Source: CAZPXZ01 sp965219495
GTDB lineage: Bacteria; Pseudomonadota; Alphaproteobacteria; Rhodobacterales; CAZPXZ01
Direction of reading: 5' to 3'
Length of the DNA stretch: 64,000 nucleotides
Assembly: GCA_965219495.1 (NCBI GenBank)
Contig: OZ244777.1
Coordinates: 1,240,001-1,304,000, forward strand
The position numbers and the translations under genes were made by a program. The notes beneath the pieces are model-generated. The model was not told where the DNA came from. It made no database searches and saw nothing but the letters and a program-made list of their open reading frames with translations. Every line of letters starts with the position of its first letter. Within the stretch, counting starts at the first letter, position 1. This document shows positions 17,575 through 26,185 of the stretch, piece by piece.

Positions 17575-17614
17575 TTGACACCTTCCGTTTTCTGTACTAG
17601 TGTACTAGTACACT
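17575..17614 (+). promoter_or_regulatory. Promoter with palindromic GntR/YtrA-type operator
   Basis: TTGACA at 17575-17580 makes a good -35 box. A perfect 16-base palindrome, AGTGTACTAGTACACT, covers 17599-17614, where the -10 region should be (TAGTGT, 17 bases downstream, is a weak match). An extra GTACTAGT at 17594-17601 directly repeats the GTACTAGT at 17602-17609. The layout fits a promoter blocked by a dimeric repressor. The last-but-one gene of the downstream operon encodes a YtrA-type GntR regulator, the obvious candidate, so autoregulation is inferred. Confidence 0.65.
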
Positions 17615-17644
17615 CATTCAACGAATCGAATTGTGAATCTGGCA

Positions 17645-18490
17645 ATGGTAAAGTTGGAAAATCTCTGTTTCGGTTACGGCGAGCAAACACTTTTCCGAGA
17701 CGCGAATCTATTCCTCGCACCGGGCAAGATCTACGGCCTTCTCGGCCTGAATGGAGCCGGAAAGTCGACCTTGCTGCGCCTGATGGCGGGTCTCTTGTTC
17801 CCGGACTTGGGCAGGGCAAACGTTCTTGGCTACGCGCCCGCCCGCCGCGAACCCGGGTTCCTATCAAAGCTCTTTCTGCTTCCCGAGGAGCTCAATGTCC
17901 CCAGCGTTGCCGACCGCGAATTCGTAACCGCTCGCGCTCCCTTCTATCCGGAATTCAATCACGAGCGCATGGAGCGCCTTCTCGGAGCATTCGACGTCCC
18001 AAGGGGAAAAATACTTGCCCGCCTTTCGCAGGGCCAGAAGAAAAAATTCCTCCTATCTTTCGGTTTGGCCTCAAACGCCTCCCTCTTGATGCTGGATGAA
18101 CCGACAAATGGATTGGACATCCCGTCCAAAGGCCTTTTTCGGCGTCTGATCGCGGAAGCGCTGACAAATCAACAGGTAATCGTCACCGCTACCCATCAGG
18201 TTCGGGATGTGGATTCGCTCATCGACTCAATCATCATCCTTCACAAAGGCAAGGTTCTTCTAAATCGAGGCGTTGCAGAGATGAGCACCAATATCCGCAC
18301 CAGCTCTGGCACGAGCCGAGCGGAGGAAGGCACCGGCGAACTGCTCTATCGCGAATCGACGGTTGGCGGCTTTGCCACCGTTCGCAAGGAGAGAAACGAG
18401 GGCGGAGGCCAACTGGATCTGGAACTCCTCTTCAAGGCGGCAATCGCAAGCCCGGATTCATTTTCTTCCGACCTTGGCATGAAACAATGA
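17645..18490 (+). CDS. ABC transporter ATP-binding protein
   Basis: The ~281-residue ATPase has Walker A GLNGAGKST, the signature region LSQGQKKKFLLS, Walker B LLMLDEPTNGLD and the H-loop His in TATHQV. It resembles ATPases of YtrB/EcsA-like exporters regulated by YtrA-type GntR proteins. The frame is also open from a GTG at 17633, but MVKLENLCFGYG is where the family sequence begins, so I prefer 17645; neither start has a strong ribosome binding site. The stop overlaps the permease start by 4 bases (ATGA). The operator at 17594-17614 lies just upstream, so the promoter serves this whole operon. Confidence 0.9.
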   Translation: MVKLENLCFGYGEQTLFRDANLFLAPGKIYGLLGLNGAGKSTLLRLMAGLLFPDLGRANVLGYAPARREPGFLSKLFLLPEELNVPSVADREFVTARAPFYPEFNHERMERLLGAFDVPRGKILARLSQGQKKKFLLSFGLASNASLLMLDEPTNGLDIPSKGLFRRLIAEALTNQQVIVTATHQVRDVDSLIDSIIILHKGKVLLNRGVAEMSTNIRTSSGTSRAEEGTGELLYRESTVGGFATVRKERNEGGGQLDLELLFKAAIASPDSFSSDLGMKQ

Positions 18491-19254
18491 AGGTGAATGA
18501 GAACTTCTCCGCGCGCAGGCTCTGGTTGCTGATCCGCGGTGACGCGATCGGCGGCTATCGTTCCGTGCTCATGATTTCCGCGGCGCTGGCGGGCGCCATT
18601 CTCCTGACCGCGATCATCACGCGCGACGAATTCGACCCGAATAAGGATTTCTATCTGTCCTGGTTCGGCGGAATGCTGTTTATCTGGGGCCTTGTCGCTT
18701 CCAGCCAGGCTTTCAGACAGCTCCACGACAAGACACGGAACGAATCGTATCTTCTTGTTCCCGCATCCGCGTTAGAGAAGACGGTAGCGCGACTGCTTAG
18801 CGTAACCGTCGGGATTGCGGGATTCTTGACGGTTTTCACTTTCGCCGTTTCGGTGATAGTCGAAGCGTCAAGCCTGCTGTTCTTCGACTGGCGCATTGCG
18901 TTCTTCAACCCCTTCGACCCGCTTGTCTGGAAATGCATCGCAATCTACATCCCCTTCCAGTCCCTCTTCTTCCTTGGAGCAGCGTGGTTCCGCAGGGCTC
19001 ATTTTATCAAGACCGTACTGGCCGTCACGCTTGCGCTGATGGGATTGATGGTGTTCTTGCTGATTTTGGTTCGAGTTATTTACGCCTCCGACTGGGTCAC
19101 CTTGTATTTCCTCCTTGTTCCGGAGTTGTTGTACCGGTCAAACACAGTCCTTCTCGAAACGGTCTTGGTCGGTGGCCTTGTGCTGCTGCCGCCGGTCTGC
19201 TGGTGCATAGCGTGGCTGCGGGTCAAGGAGGCCCAAGTCAGCGATGGAGTTTAG
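18487..19254 (+). CDS. ABC transporter membrane protein, six predicted helices
   Basis: The 255-residue protein is hydrophobic, with about six membrane segments (around residues 25-45, 55-75, 95-120, 140-165, 175-200 and 220-245) and few charged residues between them. It overlaps the ATPase stop by 4 bases and the GntR start by 11 bases, so it must be the membrane partner of the ATPase. It lacks a substrate-binding partner and is therefore more likely an exporter or stress-response transporter. The substrate is unknown. Confidence 0.8.
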   Translation: MKVNENFSARRLWLLIRGDAIGGYRSVLMISAALAGAILLTAIITRDEFDPNKDFYLSWFGGMLFIWGLVASSQAFRQLHDKTRNESYLLVPASALEKTVARLLSVTVGIAGFLTVFTFAVSVIVEASSLLFFDWRIAFFNPFDPLVWKCIAIYIPFQSLFFLGAAWFRRAHFIKTVLAVTLALMGLMVFLLILVRVIYASDWVTLYFLLVPELLYRSNTVLLETVLVGGLVLLPPVCWCIAWLRVKEAQVSDGV

Positions 19255-19627
19255 TGAACCGAAGGGCATCTATATGCAAGTCGCGGACCGCATCCGCGAC
19301 CAGATTCTCTTGGGGGTCTTGCAAGCCGGAGACCGGATTCCGTCCATCCGGGATTTGGCGGTGGAATTGGGAATCAATCCGAACACTGTCGCAAAGAGCT
19401 ACCAGACGCTTGTGGACGGGAAAGTCGTAATCAACCAAAGAGGACTCGGCTACTTTGTCTGCGACAACGCGGCAGAACGTGTGCTGTGCGAAATGAAGAA
19501 TGAATTCTTCCGCGAAGAGTTGCCGAGACTCTTGCGGTCCATGCAGCGACTTGACATTCGCATCGATGAACTTGCCGGCCTTCTCACCCGCCTCCAGACC
19601 GAAGGGGAAACACGCAATGAAACCTAG
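19244..19627 (+). CDS. GntR family transcriptional regulator, YtrA subfamily
   Basis: The 127-residue protein has the short YtrA form: an N-terminal winged helix with IYMQVADRIRDQIL, GDRIPSIRDLAVELGINPNTVAKSYQTL and NQRGLGYFVC, followed by only about 50 residues that form a dimerising helix in place of a full effector domain. YtrA-type regulators usually repress the ABC operon in which they lie and respond to cell-wall antibiotics or envelope stress. It overlaps both neighbours, so all four genes are probably co-translated. The palindrome at 17594-17614 is the likely binding site. Confidence 0.9.
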   Translation: MEFSEPKGIYMQVADRIRDQILLGVLQAGDRIPSIRDLAVELGINPNTVAKSYQTLVDGKVVINQRGLGYFVCDNAAERVLCEMKNEFFREELPRLLRSMQRLDIRIDELAGLLTRLQTEGETRNET

Positions 19628-20327
19628 TCAAGTCGCAATCCTGTCAGCGGGAGGGGTGCTCGCCGGCGGCGTCGTCTTGTTGATGGTCGCATCGTTGGAA
19701 CAGGCAACATGGTCCCGCGGAGATTGGAGAGTCTTCGATCGGGATCAAATCTCGGCGAACCCCGATCTCGCCGAATTCAGCGAGATCGAAGCCGCTGGCG
19801 CATGGCAGATTTCCCTGACCCAGGGAGATCAATGGCAGATTGCGCTTTCCTATCCCGATGGTCTGGAGGAAAAGCCAAGAGTTTCTTTGCACGGCGACCG
19901 GCTCATTCTGGGCAGCGTACCGCACTACGCTTCAAGAATTGGGTCTGGCCCTCACCCTATCGCGGACATCGTGATGCCCGAACTTGAGCTTCTGAAGCTC
20001 AGGGGAAACTGCCAACTCGAAATGTCGGGCTTCCATGGCAATCGACTTGAAATTGACGGCGCGGGCGCAATTCGGATCTTGGGCCGAGAAGGTCGCTACG
20101 ATGCGTTGAGCCTCGTCCTGGCCGGTGCGGGAAAGATCAACCTGAGCGAAATTCCGGTGACGGCTGCTGAGGTTGACCTGGCAGGTGCTTCGGACATCGT
20201 GCTTTCCATGAATGGAGGCGAACTATCGGGTTCCATCTCGGGAACAGGTTCGCTCGAATACTATGGCCAGGTATCCGCGATAACGGTCGATGTCGCCGGT
20301 CCTGCTCGTGTCGTTCATGCGCGATAG
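19617..20327 (+). CDS. Exported DUF2807 (GIN domain) protein
   Basis: The 236-residue protein starts at an ATG that overlaps the regulator gene by 11 bases. A single membrane segment near residues 8-27 (ILSAGGVLAGGVVLLMVA) acts as signal or anchor. The rest has the repetitive beta pattern of the GIN / DUF2807 fold (VDLAGASDIVL, LSGSISGTGSLEYYG, ITVDVAGPARVV), a right-handed beta-helix found in putative adhesin heads. Its presence in a YtrA-ABC operon suggests an envelope-stress function. No DUF2807 protein of this type has a function I can name. Followed by a convergent gap of 61 bases. Confidence 0.75.
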   Translation: MKPSQVAILSAGGVLAGGVVLLMVASLEQATWSRGDWRVFDRDQISANPDLAEFSEIEAAGAWQISLTQGDQWQIALSYPDGLEEKPRVSLHGDRLILGSVPHYASRIGSGPHPIADIVMPELELLKLRGNCQLEMSGFHGNRLEIDGAGAIRILGREGRYDALSLVLAGAGKINLSEIPVTAAEVDLAGASDIVLSMNGGELSGSISGTGSLEYYGQVSAITVDVAGPARVVHAR

Positions 20328-20388
20328 CGCAAGGCGCAAATCCTCAGTATTGCCGTGCGTCGAAGGAACGGGTCAAAAAGCATTCGGG

Positions 20389-22581
20389 TCAAGAAATCTG
20401 CATCTGCCGGACGCCTTTCTCATTTGCGTGGGGGCCGTTACGCCCAGACTCATCGCTAGACGCGAATGACGCAGGAACACGATTTCGCCTTTGGGAGAAT
20501 GATGAACGGAGATTCTTGCCGAATTCCGCTCGCCATGCCAAGCAAAGCGCAATAACCACTATTCCAAGTGCTAGCCAGGCGGGCAAGAGAGAGGTGACTT
20601 CAAGTCCACTCACCGAATAGGCGTTTCTGCGCGGAAAGCCGAGCCAGTTCCCGCCTTCCACGGGACCGTTCCTCGATACGCGCCGAAGCGAAGGGATACC
20701 GTCCGAAATCCGCCGCAGCGCTCCCCCCGTCAGATCGGAAATGGACGATAGCGTCTCCAAAGTCGATGTTCCGTTTCTCAATTCGACCGGATCATGCGCT
20801 CCGACGATACCTACGGCTTCGATATCCTCGACCCGCGCGTGATACAAGCCTGCAGCCTCCACTTTCGCAGTGCCGCGCCAGAGACCCGGCGCAATCTCCG
20901 CAAGTTGTGGAGAAACAGTTCCGCCAGCCGGGTCCGATACAACCACATGCCCGGGAACGGTTCGCAGAGTTTGCCGCGTCACAATCAGTTCGCCGTCGAG
21001 CTCACTGATTTGCAGCGCTTCTTCTTCGAGTTCAGGCTCCTTCATCAACCAATGTGCAAACCGCCGGAAGAGCTCGCCATGCGGTCCGCCTCCCTTGTGC
21101 CCGCGAGACCAAAGCCAGGCGTGATCTGAAGTAAGGACCCCCACTCGTCCCAGGCCCACACGCGCGACGGTGAGCAGCGGCCGAGCGCCTGCGCCCACAA
21201 GCAAGGTATTTCCGTCTCGTACGCGGACTTCGGCCTGCCAGTACCAAGGCCCGGCGTTCTCGAGCCTGTCTTCTACCGCGGCGGTGAGCGGATGACGTCT
21301 GCCTTCTTCCGTCAAGGCAGGTGAGAATGCTGTCGAAATGCTGGCGCCGGTAGGCTCCACGGGCATCACCTCGCGAAGTGAATTTCCGGATAGGCTGGCG
21401 GCCCCGGCCAATTCCGCTCCACCTGCAACGAGCAGCGCACCGCCTTCGCGAACGTACCGCGCGATATTCTTGACATATGGATCGGGAAGCAGATCCCTGC
21501 TCCGAAACCGATCCAGTACGATCAGATCGAAACCGTCAATCTCCTCGAGAAATAGCCGGTGCACTGGAAACTCGATGAGAGAAATTTCTCTTACCGGGAC
21601 GGCATCGGTCTTGGTGGGCGGGCGCAATATTGTGAAATGCACCAAGTCGACCGAAGGATCCGCCTTCAGCAGGTTCCTCCAGATTCGCGCAGCCGGATGG
21701 GGCGAACCGGAAATCAACAGGACCCTCAACCGGTCTCGTATCCCGTTGATGGTGAATGCAGTGCGATTGTTCCATTCGGTCTCTTCTCCGCCAGCTGAAG
21801 CGGCGACCAGTTCCACAACCGTGGGTCCGGCATGCTCAAGACGCAATCGGGCGGACTTGGTCACGCCCACCAATGCCTTGCTGGTCGCGTGAAGCTGTCC
21901 GTCCAGGTAGATCTTGACGTCCACTTCTCCGCCGACTACCTGCGAAGCCGGGCCGAATTCGTTCACGACAAACTCCACGCTGGCGCCGGTCCGCACAACG
22001 CCGAAGGAGGGAGCCTGAACGAGTTCGATGTTGCGGTCGAATTCGTCTTCACGGCCGCTCACAAGCACATGAACCGGAGCCGGAAACGTCTTCAGCGCCC
22101 CGGGATCATGGATACGTCCATCCGTCAGCAGAACAGCACCGGCGATTTGCTCGGGCGATACCTGGCGAGCGGCTTCGTCAAGCGCGCTGAGAAGCCGAGT
22201 TCCCTTCTCCGTCCCGCCATTTCCGGCGGCCCTTACAATTCGGAATTCAAAACCGGGTTGGGTTGTGATCGACTCCGGGCCTCCCAACATCTGCCTTTCC
22301 ACCTGGAGAGTCTGCTCGCTGCGCGAACCGATGGCCTGGCTGCGGCTCTCGTCAACAACTAGAAACGCGATGTCGTTCTGTGGCTCCCGGTTTTCGACAG
22401 TCAACTGCGGATTTGCGAGCACGATCAGCAAGACCAACAGGGCGATTCCGCGCCAACCCGTCCCTGGCACGCGTTTCCAAAGACCAACCACCATTGATCC
22501 GGCGGATAGCACGACGAAACCGGTGATCCACGGCCACGACATCCGGGGCGCCAGAACAAGCTCCGAAACCGCGAACTCCAT
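20389..22581 (-). CDS. Membrane protein with VWA-like and amidotransferase-like regions
   Basis: The 730-residue protein begins with two membrane helices (about residues 16-60), continues with a region like a von Willebrand A domain (FLVVDESRSQ, then AGAVLLTDGRIHDP), a middle part resembling the class I glutamine amidotransferase-like fold (FDLIVLDRFRSRDLLPD...EGGALLVAGGAE) without its catalytic residues, and a last helix near residue 690. It is the last gene of a MoxR / DUF58 / DUF4159 cluster typical of alphaproteobacteria. Such clusters are thought to act at the envelope, with MoxR remodelling VWA-containing partners. The precise function is unknown. Confidence 0.75.
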   Translation of the reverse strand: MEFAVSELVLAPRMSWPWITGFVVLSAGSMVVGLWKRVPGTGWRGIALLVLLIVLANPQLTVENREPQNDIAFLVVDESRSQAIGSRSEQTLQVERQMLGGPESITTQPGFEFRIVRAAGNGGTEKGTRLLSALDEAARQVSPEQIAGAVLLTDGRIHDPGALKTFPAPVHVLVSGREDEFDRNIELVQAPSFGVVRTGASVEFVVNEFGPASQVVGGEVDVKIYLDGQLHATSKALVGVTKSARLRLEHAGPTVVELVAASAGGEETEWNNRTAFTINGIRDRLRVLLISGSPHPAARIWRNLLKADPSVDLVHFTILRPPTKTDAVPVREISLIEFPVHRLFLEEIDGFDLIVLDRFRSRDLLPDPYVKNIARYVREGGALLVAGGAELAGAASLSGNSLREVMPVEPTGASISTAFSPALTEEGRRHPLTAAVEDRLENAGPWYWQAEVRVRDGNTLLVGAGARPLLTVARVGLGRVGVLTSDHAWLWSRGHKGGGPHGELFRRFAHWLMKEPELEEEALQISELDGELIVTRQTLRTVPGHVVVSDPAGGTVSPQLAEIAPGLWRGTAKVEAAGLYHARVEDIEAVGIVGAHDPVELRNGTSTLETLSSISDLTGGALRRISDGIPSLRRVSRNGPVEGGNWLGFPRRNAYSVSGLEVTSLLPAWLALGIVVIALCLAWRAEFGKNLRSSFSQRRNRVPASFASSDESGRNGPHANEKGVRQMQIS

Positions 22582-22592
22582 CGTGACCTCGC

Positions 22593-25298
22593 CTATAGTC
22601 CCAGGCGTTCCAGAATCGCCGGCAAGTGCACCTGATCCGCCTTGTAGTTTCCCGTCAGCGCGTACATGACGAAATTCACTCCAGCCCTGAGCGCCATTTC
22701 CCGCTGGTTCGAATCCTTCCCTCCGAGCACGGCGAGCGGTTGTCCCGTTTCATCTTCCGCCCAGGCCGCGGCCCAGTCGGATCCTCCCAGAATTACCGGT
22801 GAAACGCCATCATTGACGACCCCCGATCCAACCTCTTCTCCGCGAGCCACCCAAATTCGGCCTCCACTCCAGCGGCCCGGGAAATCCGACAGGAGGTAGT
22901 ACGAACGCGTCAGCACATGATCCGGGCCAGCGAGTGTCAGCGGGGGAATATCCAAGCGTCCGGCCAAGCGAACAAGGTCCAGTCTTTCCCTGCCGAAGCC
23001 GTCTCCTCCGGTCGCCTGGTCCCTGGTGTCGAGGATGAGCAGTCCCCCGGTCTTCAAGAACTGATTCAACGAAACGACCGCGCGATCGGACAGCGTTGTC
23101 TGGGCTGAGCCGATCGGCCAGTAAAGCATCGGAATTACCGACAAGTCGTCAAATTCGAGATCTACGCCACGAGGAGGCGCCGGTTCCACCGTGGTTCTCG
23201 CCCGTAGCGTGTTTCCGAGTCCCCTGAGACCGGCGCGGCTCAGGCGATCAAGCGCTGGGTCTCCGGTAACGACATAGGCAAACGTGGTTTCGATTGCCGC
23301 CCCGGCGATCTCATCTGCTTCTGCGGATTGAAGGACTGCCAAGAAGATGAGCGCGGGCAGAGTGGAGGCAATTCTTCGTAGCCCTCCGCCGGCAAGAACC
23401 ACCACTAGCAGCGTGTCGCCGGCAATCAAAAGCAGCGCCAGCGCCAAGAGAACTGGCCCGAAATCCTCTTCTTGTTCGTGGCCGAGCGTTTCGAACACCG
23501 CACCTGCGGGAAGCATGGAAGATCCGCGCTTCAACGTCTCGGATGCCTCCAGAGAGAGGACACGACTGTCTTCACCGGATGCATAGAGGCCGGGAGGCAT
23601 GGCCGGACCCGGAATCCCGGTATCGAGCGCAATTCCCATGACGGGTGGGATTCCCGCTTCGGGTGTTTCCAGGTCGCCGTAACCGTTGACCGCCCTTTCC
23701 AGCATCCACGGCCCGTCCTCTCCGAATTCCGCACGCGATCCCGGCCCCGCTCTTCGAATGATTCTGCTGAGCATTTCCGAAAACGTTCCGGTGAGTGGCA
23801 ACGTAGTCCAACTTGCGGTGGCGGTGGTGTGAAAAAGTACAAGCTCCCCATCGCCGAATGGCGCACCCGTAACGATTGGCGTCCCATCTTCAAGGCGCGC
23901 CCAAGCACGTTCCGAAAGCTGGGCGTCCGGAGCGGCCAGAAGCTGGCGCGAAACGAGTGCGTCCGGGGACGCCACCATGCCTGCAAGCGGACCGTGGGCG
24001 GCGAACCAGCCGATTCTCTGCGGCCGCGTCCAGGAAAGCGCTCCTCCCAAATTGCGCCCTCCGGGAACAGTGTGCACGGGCAGTAACTCATTCGCTCCCG
24101 TTTCGGATCCCCTTTCGTTATGTCGAGCCATATGCGGACCGGCAAATCGAATGAGCAGCCCACCCCTTTTCACCCAGTCAGAAAGAGCCGTACGTTCGGA
24201 TTCGGTCAGTTCTCCACGGTCAACCAAGACCATTGCCTGGACGGCCGCTTGTGTGAGTGCATCGATTTCTCCTTCGACAACCTCGGAAACAGGCCCGATC
24301 GCAGAACGAACGTAATGCGCGCCTTGCAGCAGCGGTTGTTCCGGACCGCCGGAACTCCCGGCAACGATTCCGACCCGCGGCCGACGCCATCCATCTCCCA
24401 GGAGGCGCAGCGCGGCGGCGGTTCGCTCGCCCGGTATCCGAAACGTTGCGATGCGGTTGACCAGCGGGGCGGGCAATTCAAAGCTTCCTTGCGTTTCCCG
24501 TTGGCCGGATTCGAACTGGGTCTCCGCGACCGCGATCGTACGTTCTTCCGAATCTCGCGCCTCAATCCGAATTCGTTCAGCCGGACCCGAAATTGTGCGC
24601 AGCAATTCAACTTGGGCACCTTCTGCAGTATGGCTTGCCGCCCCGACTGCGCGCAGCGGCTCCGCGGATTGCAGCACGTGAAGTCGCGAGGGTGGAAGCG
24701 AATCGGCAAGAGCACTCTCATAGCCATGATCGAGTCCGTCGTGCAGCCAGTAGAAGACTGCGCCGGCGCGTTCGGCTTCGGCAACCCACTCAATCCAGCT
24801 TTCTCGATCCGGAGCCCAGGCAGCGGGTTCAAGCGAGTCCAATTGCGGTCTCCAGAATGCTGCCTCACGCGGTTCCGGCTTGGCGTACGCTGGCGCGGTT
24901 CGAGACATGACCGCGAAGAAAACCGATACGTTTTCCCTTTCAGCCCTCGCCAGAATATCCCGGACAGCGCGTTTGCGGGCTTCCCAATCCTTCGCGCTTG
25001 CCCATCCTCCGTCCATGAGAATTGCGACAGGGCCTTCCACATCCAGCGGACGCCGGGCGTCGAGCATCGGTCCGGCCAGTCCCACCATTGCCAGCGCAAC
25101 AGCCAACAGCCTGAGGAACCGGAGCCAGGGCGGCGCGCCCTCGGGCCTTCTCTCTTCACTCTTGAGGCCTGCAAGCAAACGGACGCCGGGAAATTGAATG
25201 ATCCGCGGGGGGGGAGGCAGCACCCTGATCAAGAGCCACAGGATCGGCAGCGCTGCTAGCGCCAGCAAGAGCCACGGTTCCGCAAACGAGATCGTCAT
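22593..25298 (-). CDS. DUF4159 domain membrane protein with N-terminal BatA-type domain
   Basis: The 901-residue protein starts with the BatA/aerotolerance N-terminal pattern (PWLLLALAALPILWLLIR, then a second helix near residue 70). A VWA-like part follows, then an amidotransferase-like part, two more helices around residue 630 and 650, and a C-terminal DUF4159 domain from about residue 690 (FAYVVTGDPALDRLSRAGLRG; DDLSVIPMLYWPIG). It overlaps the DUF58 gene by 4 bases and is 11 bases from the next gene, so the group is an operon. DUF4159 proteins of this layout are membrane partners of MoxR ATPases. Confidence 0.82.
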   Translation of the reverse strand: MTISFAEPWLLLALAALPILWLLIRVLPPPPRIIQFPGVRLLAGLKSEERRPEGAPPWLRFLRLLAVALAMVGLAGPMLDARRPLDVEGPVAILMDGGWASAKDWEARKRAVRDILARAERENVSVFFAVMSRTAPAYAKPEPREAAFWRPQLDSLEPAAWAPDRESWIEWVAEAERAGAVFYWLHDGLDHGYESALADSLPPSRLHVLQSAEPLRAVGAASHTAEGAQVELLRTISGPAERIRIEARDSEERTIAVAETQFESGQRETQGSFELPAPLVNRIATFRIPGERTAAALRLLGDGWRRPRVGIVAGSSGGPEQPLLQGAHYVRSAIGPVSEVVEGEIDALTQAAVQAMVLVDRGELTESERTALSDWVKRGGLLIRFAGPHMARHNERGSETGANELLPVHTVPGGRNLGGALSWTRPQRIGWFAAHGPLAGMVASPDALVSRQLLAAPDAQLSERAWARLEDGTPIVTGAPFGDGELVLFHTTATASWTTLPLTGTFSEMLSRIIRRAGPGSRAEFGEDGPWMLERAVNGYGDLETPEAGIPPVMGIALDTGIPGPAMPPGLYASGEDSRVLSLEASETLKRGSSMLPAGAVFETLGHEQEEDFGPVLLALALLLIAGDTLLVVVLAGGGLRRIASTLPALIFLAVLQSAEADEIAGAAIETTFAYVVTGDPALDRLSRAGLRGLGNTLRARTTVEPAPPRGVDLEFDDLSVIPMLYWPIGSAQTTLSDRAVVSLNQFLKTGGLLILDTRDQATGGDGFGRERLDLVRLAGRLDIPPLTLAGPDHVLTRSYYLLSDFPGRWSGGRIWVARGEEVGSGVVNDGVSPVILGGSDWAAAWAEDETGQPLAVLGGKDSNQREMALRAGVNFVMYALTGNYKADQVHLPAILERLGL

Positions 25299-26185
25299 CG
25301 CAGATCCCCGATAGCCTCCACGAGCCAGATCAGCGGGGAAAGCGCTGGCTGGTCAGTCCGGTGCACGGTGAAATGCCAATTCATCCGCCTGGAAAAGTCC
25401 CGCAACCGGTTGCGAAGACGGGCGAGCGACTGCACGTAATCGCCGACAAGGGCGTCGGCGGCCTCCGTGCGATAGCGCACGCTTCCGCCCATGCTCTCGA
25501 ATGTGATTCGACCGCCGTAGGGAAACGCTTCTTCATACGGGTCGACAATCTGAACCATATATCCCTGAATCCCATTTCCTACGGCAGCACGGAGCCTGGA
25601 TTCAATTGTGTCAAACTCGCCGAGGAAATCGCTCAGAAAGACGACATGTCCTCCACGCCCCCGAGGGGGATCCGGAGGCGTCCCGTAGTCGAGCCGATCC
25701 GTTGGCCGATCAAGCTGGTTCGCCATCAGAGACAGCTGTCTGGCACCCGACCCGGCCGCCAGAGCCCCCTCTCCAAGCATTCCAACACGTTCACCGCTTC
25801 GAGTGAGCAGAATTGCGACAGCAAGCGCAAGCAATGCCGCGCGGCGCTGTTTCGATTCCCTCGCCGCGTCCGACCGAAACCCCATGGACTGCGCGTCGTC
25901 CGACCACACCCACACAGTCTCGGCGGCTTCCCACTCGGTTTCCCGCACCAGGAGAACCCGTGATCTCGCCGATCTCCTCCAGTCGATGGTTGAAGAGGGA
26001 TCACCCTGAACGGCCGCCCTGTATTGCCAGAACGACTCTCCTGGCCCGGCGCGCCTCCGCCCGTGCACCCCGGCAACTACCGAAGCGGCAAGGCGCGACG
26101 CAGCCACAAGTAGCGGGGGAAGCGCGGCGACCGTCGCTTCAGCGTCCCTGCGCAGAGCGCCGGCGGATGCGCGCGCTTGATTCAT
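25295..26185 (-). CDS. DUF58 domain-containing protein
   Basis: The 296-residue protein carries the DUF58 hallmark near residue 45-75 (GRRRAGPGESFWQYR and STIDWRRSARSRVLLVRETEWE) and a VWA-like remainder (GHVVFLSDFLGEF). DUF58 proteins usually sit next to MoxR ATPases and are thought to be their substrates or adaptors. The start directly follows the moxR stop, with the start ATG at 26185 touching the stop at 26186, and the 3' end overlaps the DUF4159 gene by 4 bases. Confidence 0.85.
   Translation of the reverse strand: MNQARASAGALRRDAEATVAALPPLLVAASRLAASVVAGVHGRRRAGPGESFWQYRAAVQGDPSSTIDWRRSARSRVLLVRETEWEAAETVWVWSDDAQSMGFRSDAARESKQRRAALLALAVAILLTRSGERVGMLGEGALAAGSGARQLSLMANQLDRPTDRLDYGTPPDPPRGRGGHVVFLSDFLGEFDTIESRLRAAVGNGIQGYMVQIVDPYEEAFPYGGRITFESMGGSVRYRTEAADALVGDYVQSLARLRNRLRDFSRRMNWHFTVHRTDQPALSPLIWLVEAIGDLR

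Noticed and set aside
16872..17867. 331-codon minus-strand frame across the Mrr fragment and ABC promoter
   Set aside because: It runs antisense to the recognisable Mrr-like and ABC ATPase sequences and through the palindromic operator; no motif seen.
23472..25259. Several plus-strand frames of 200-380 codons opposite the DUF4159 gene
   Set aside because: All are shadows of the 901-codon minus-strand gene, which has recognisable domains from end to end.
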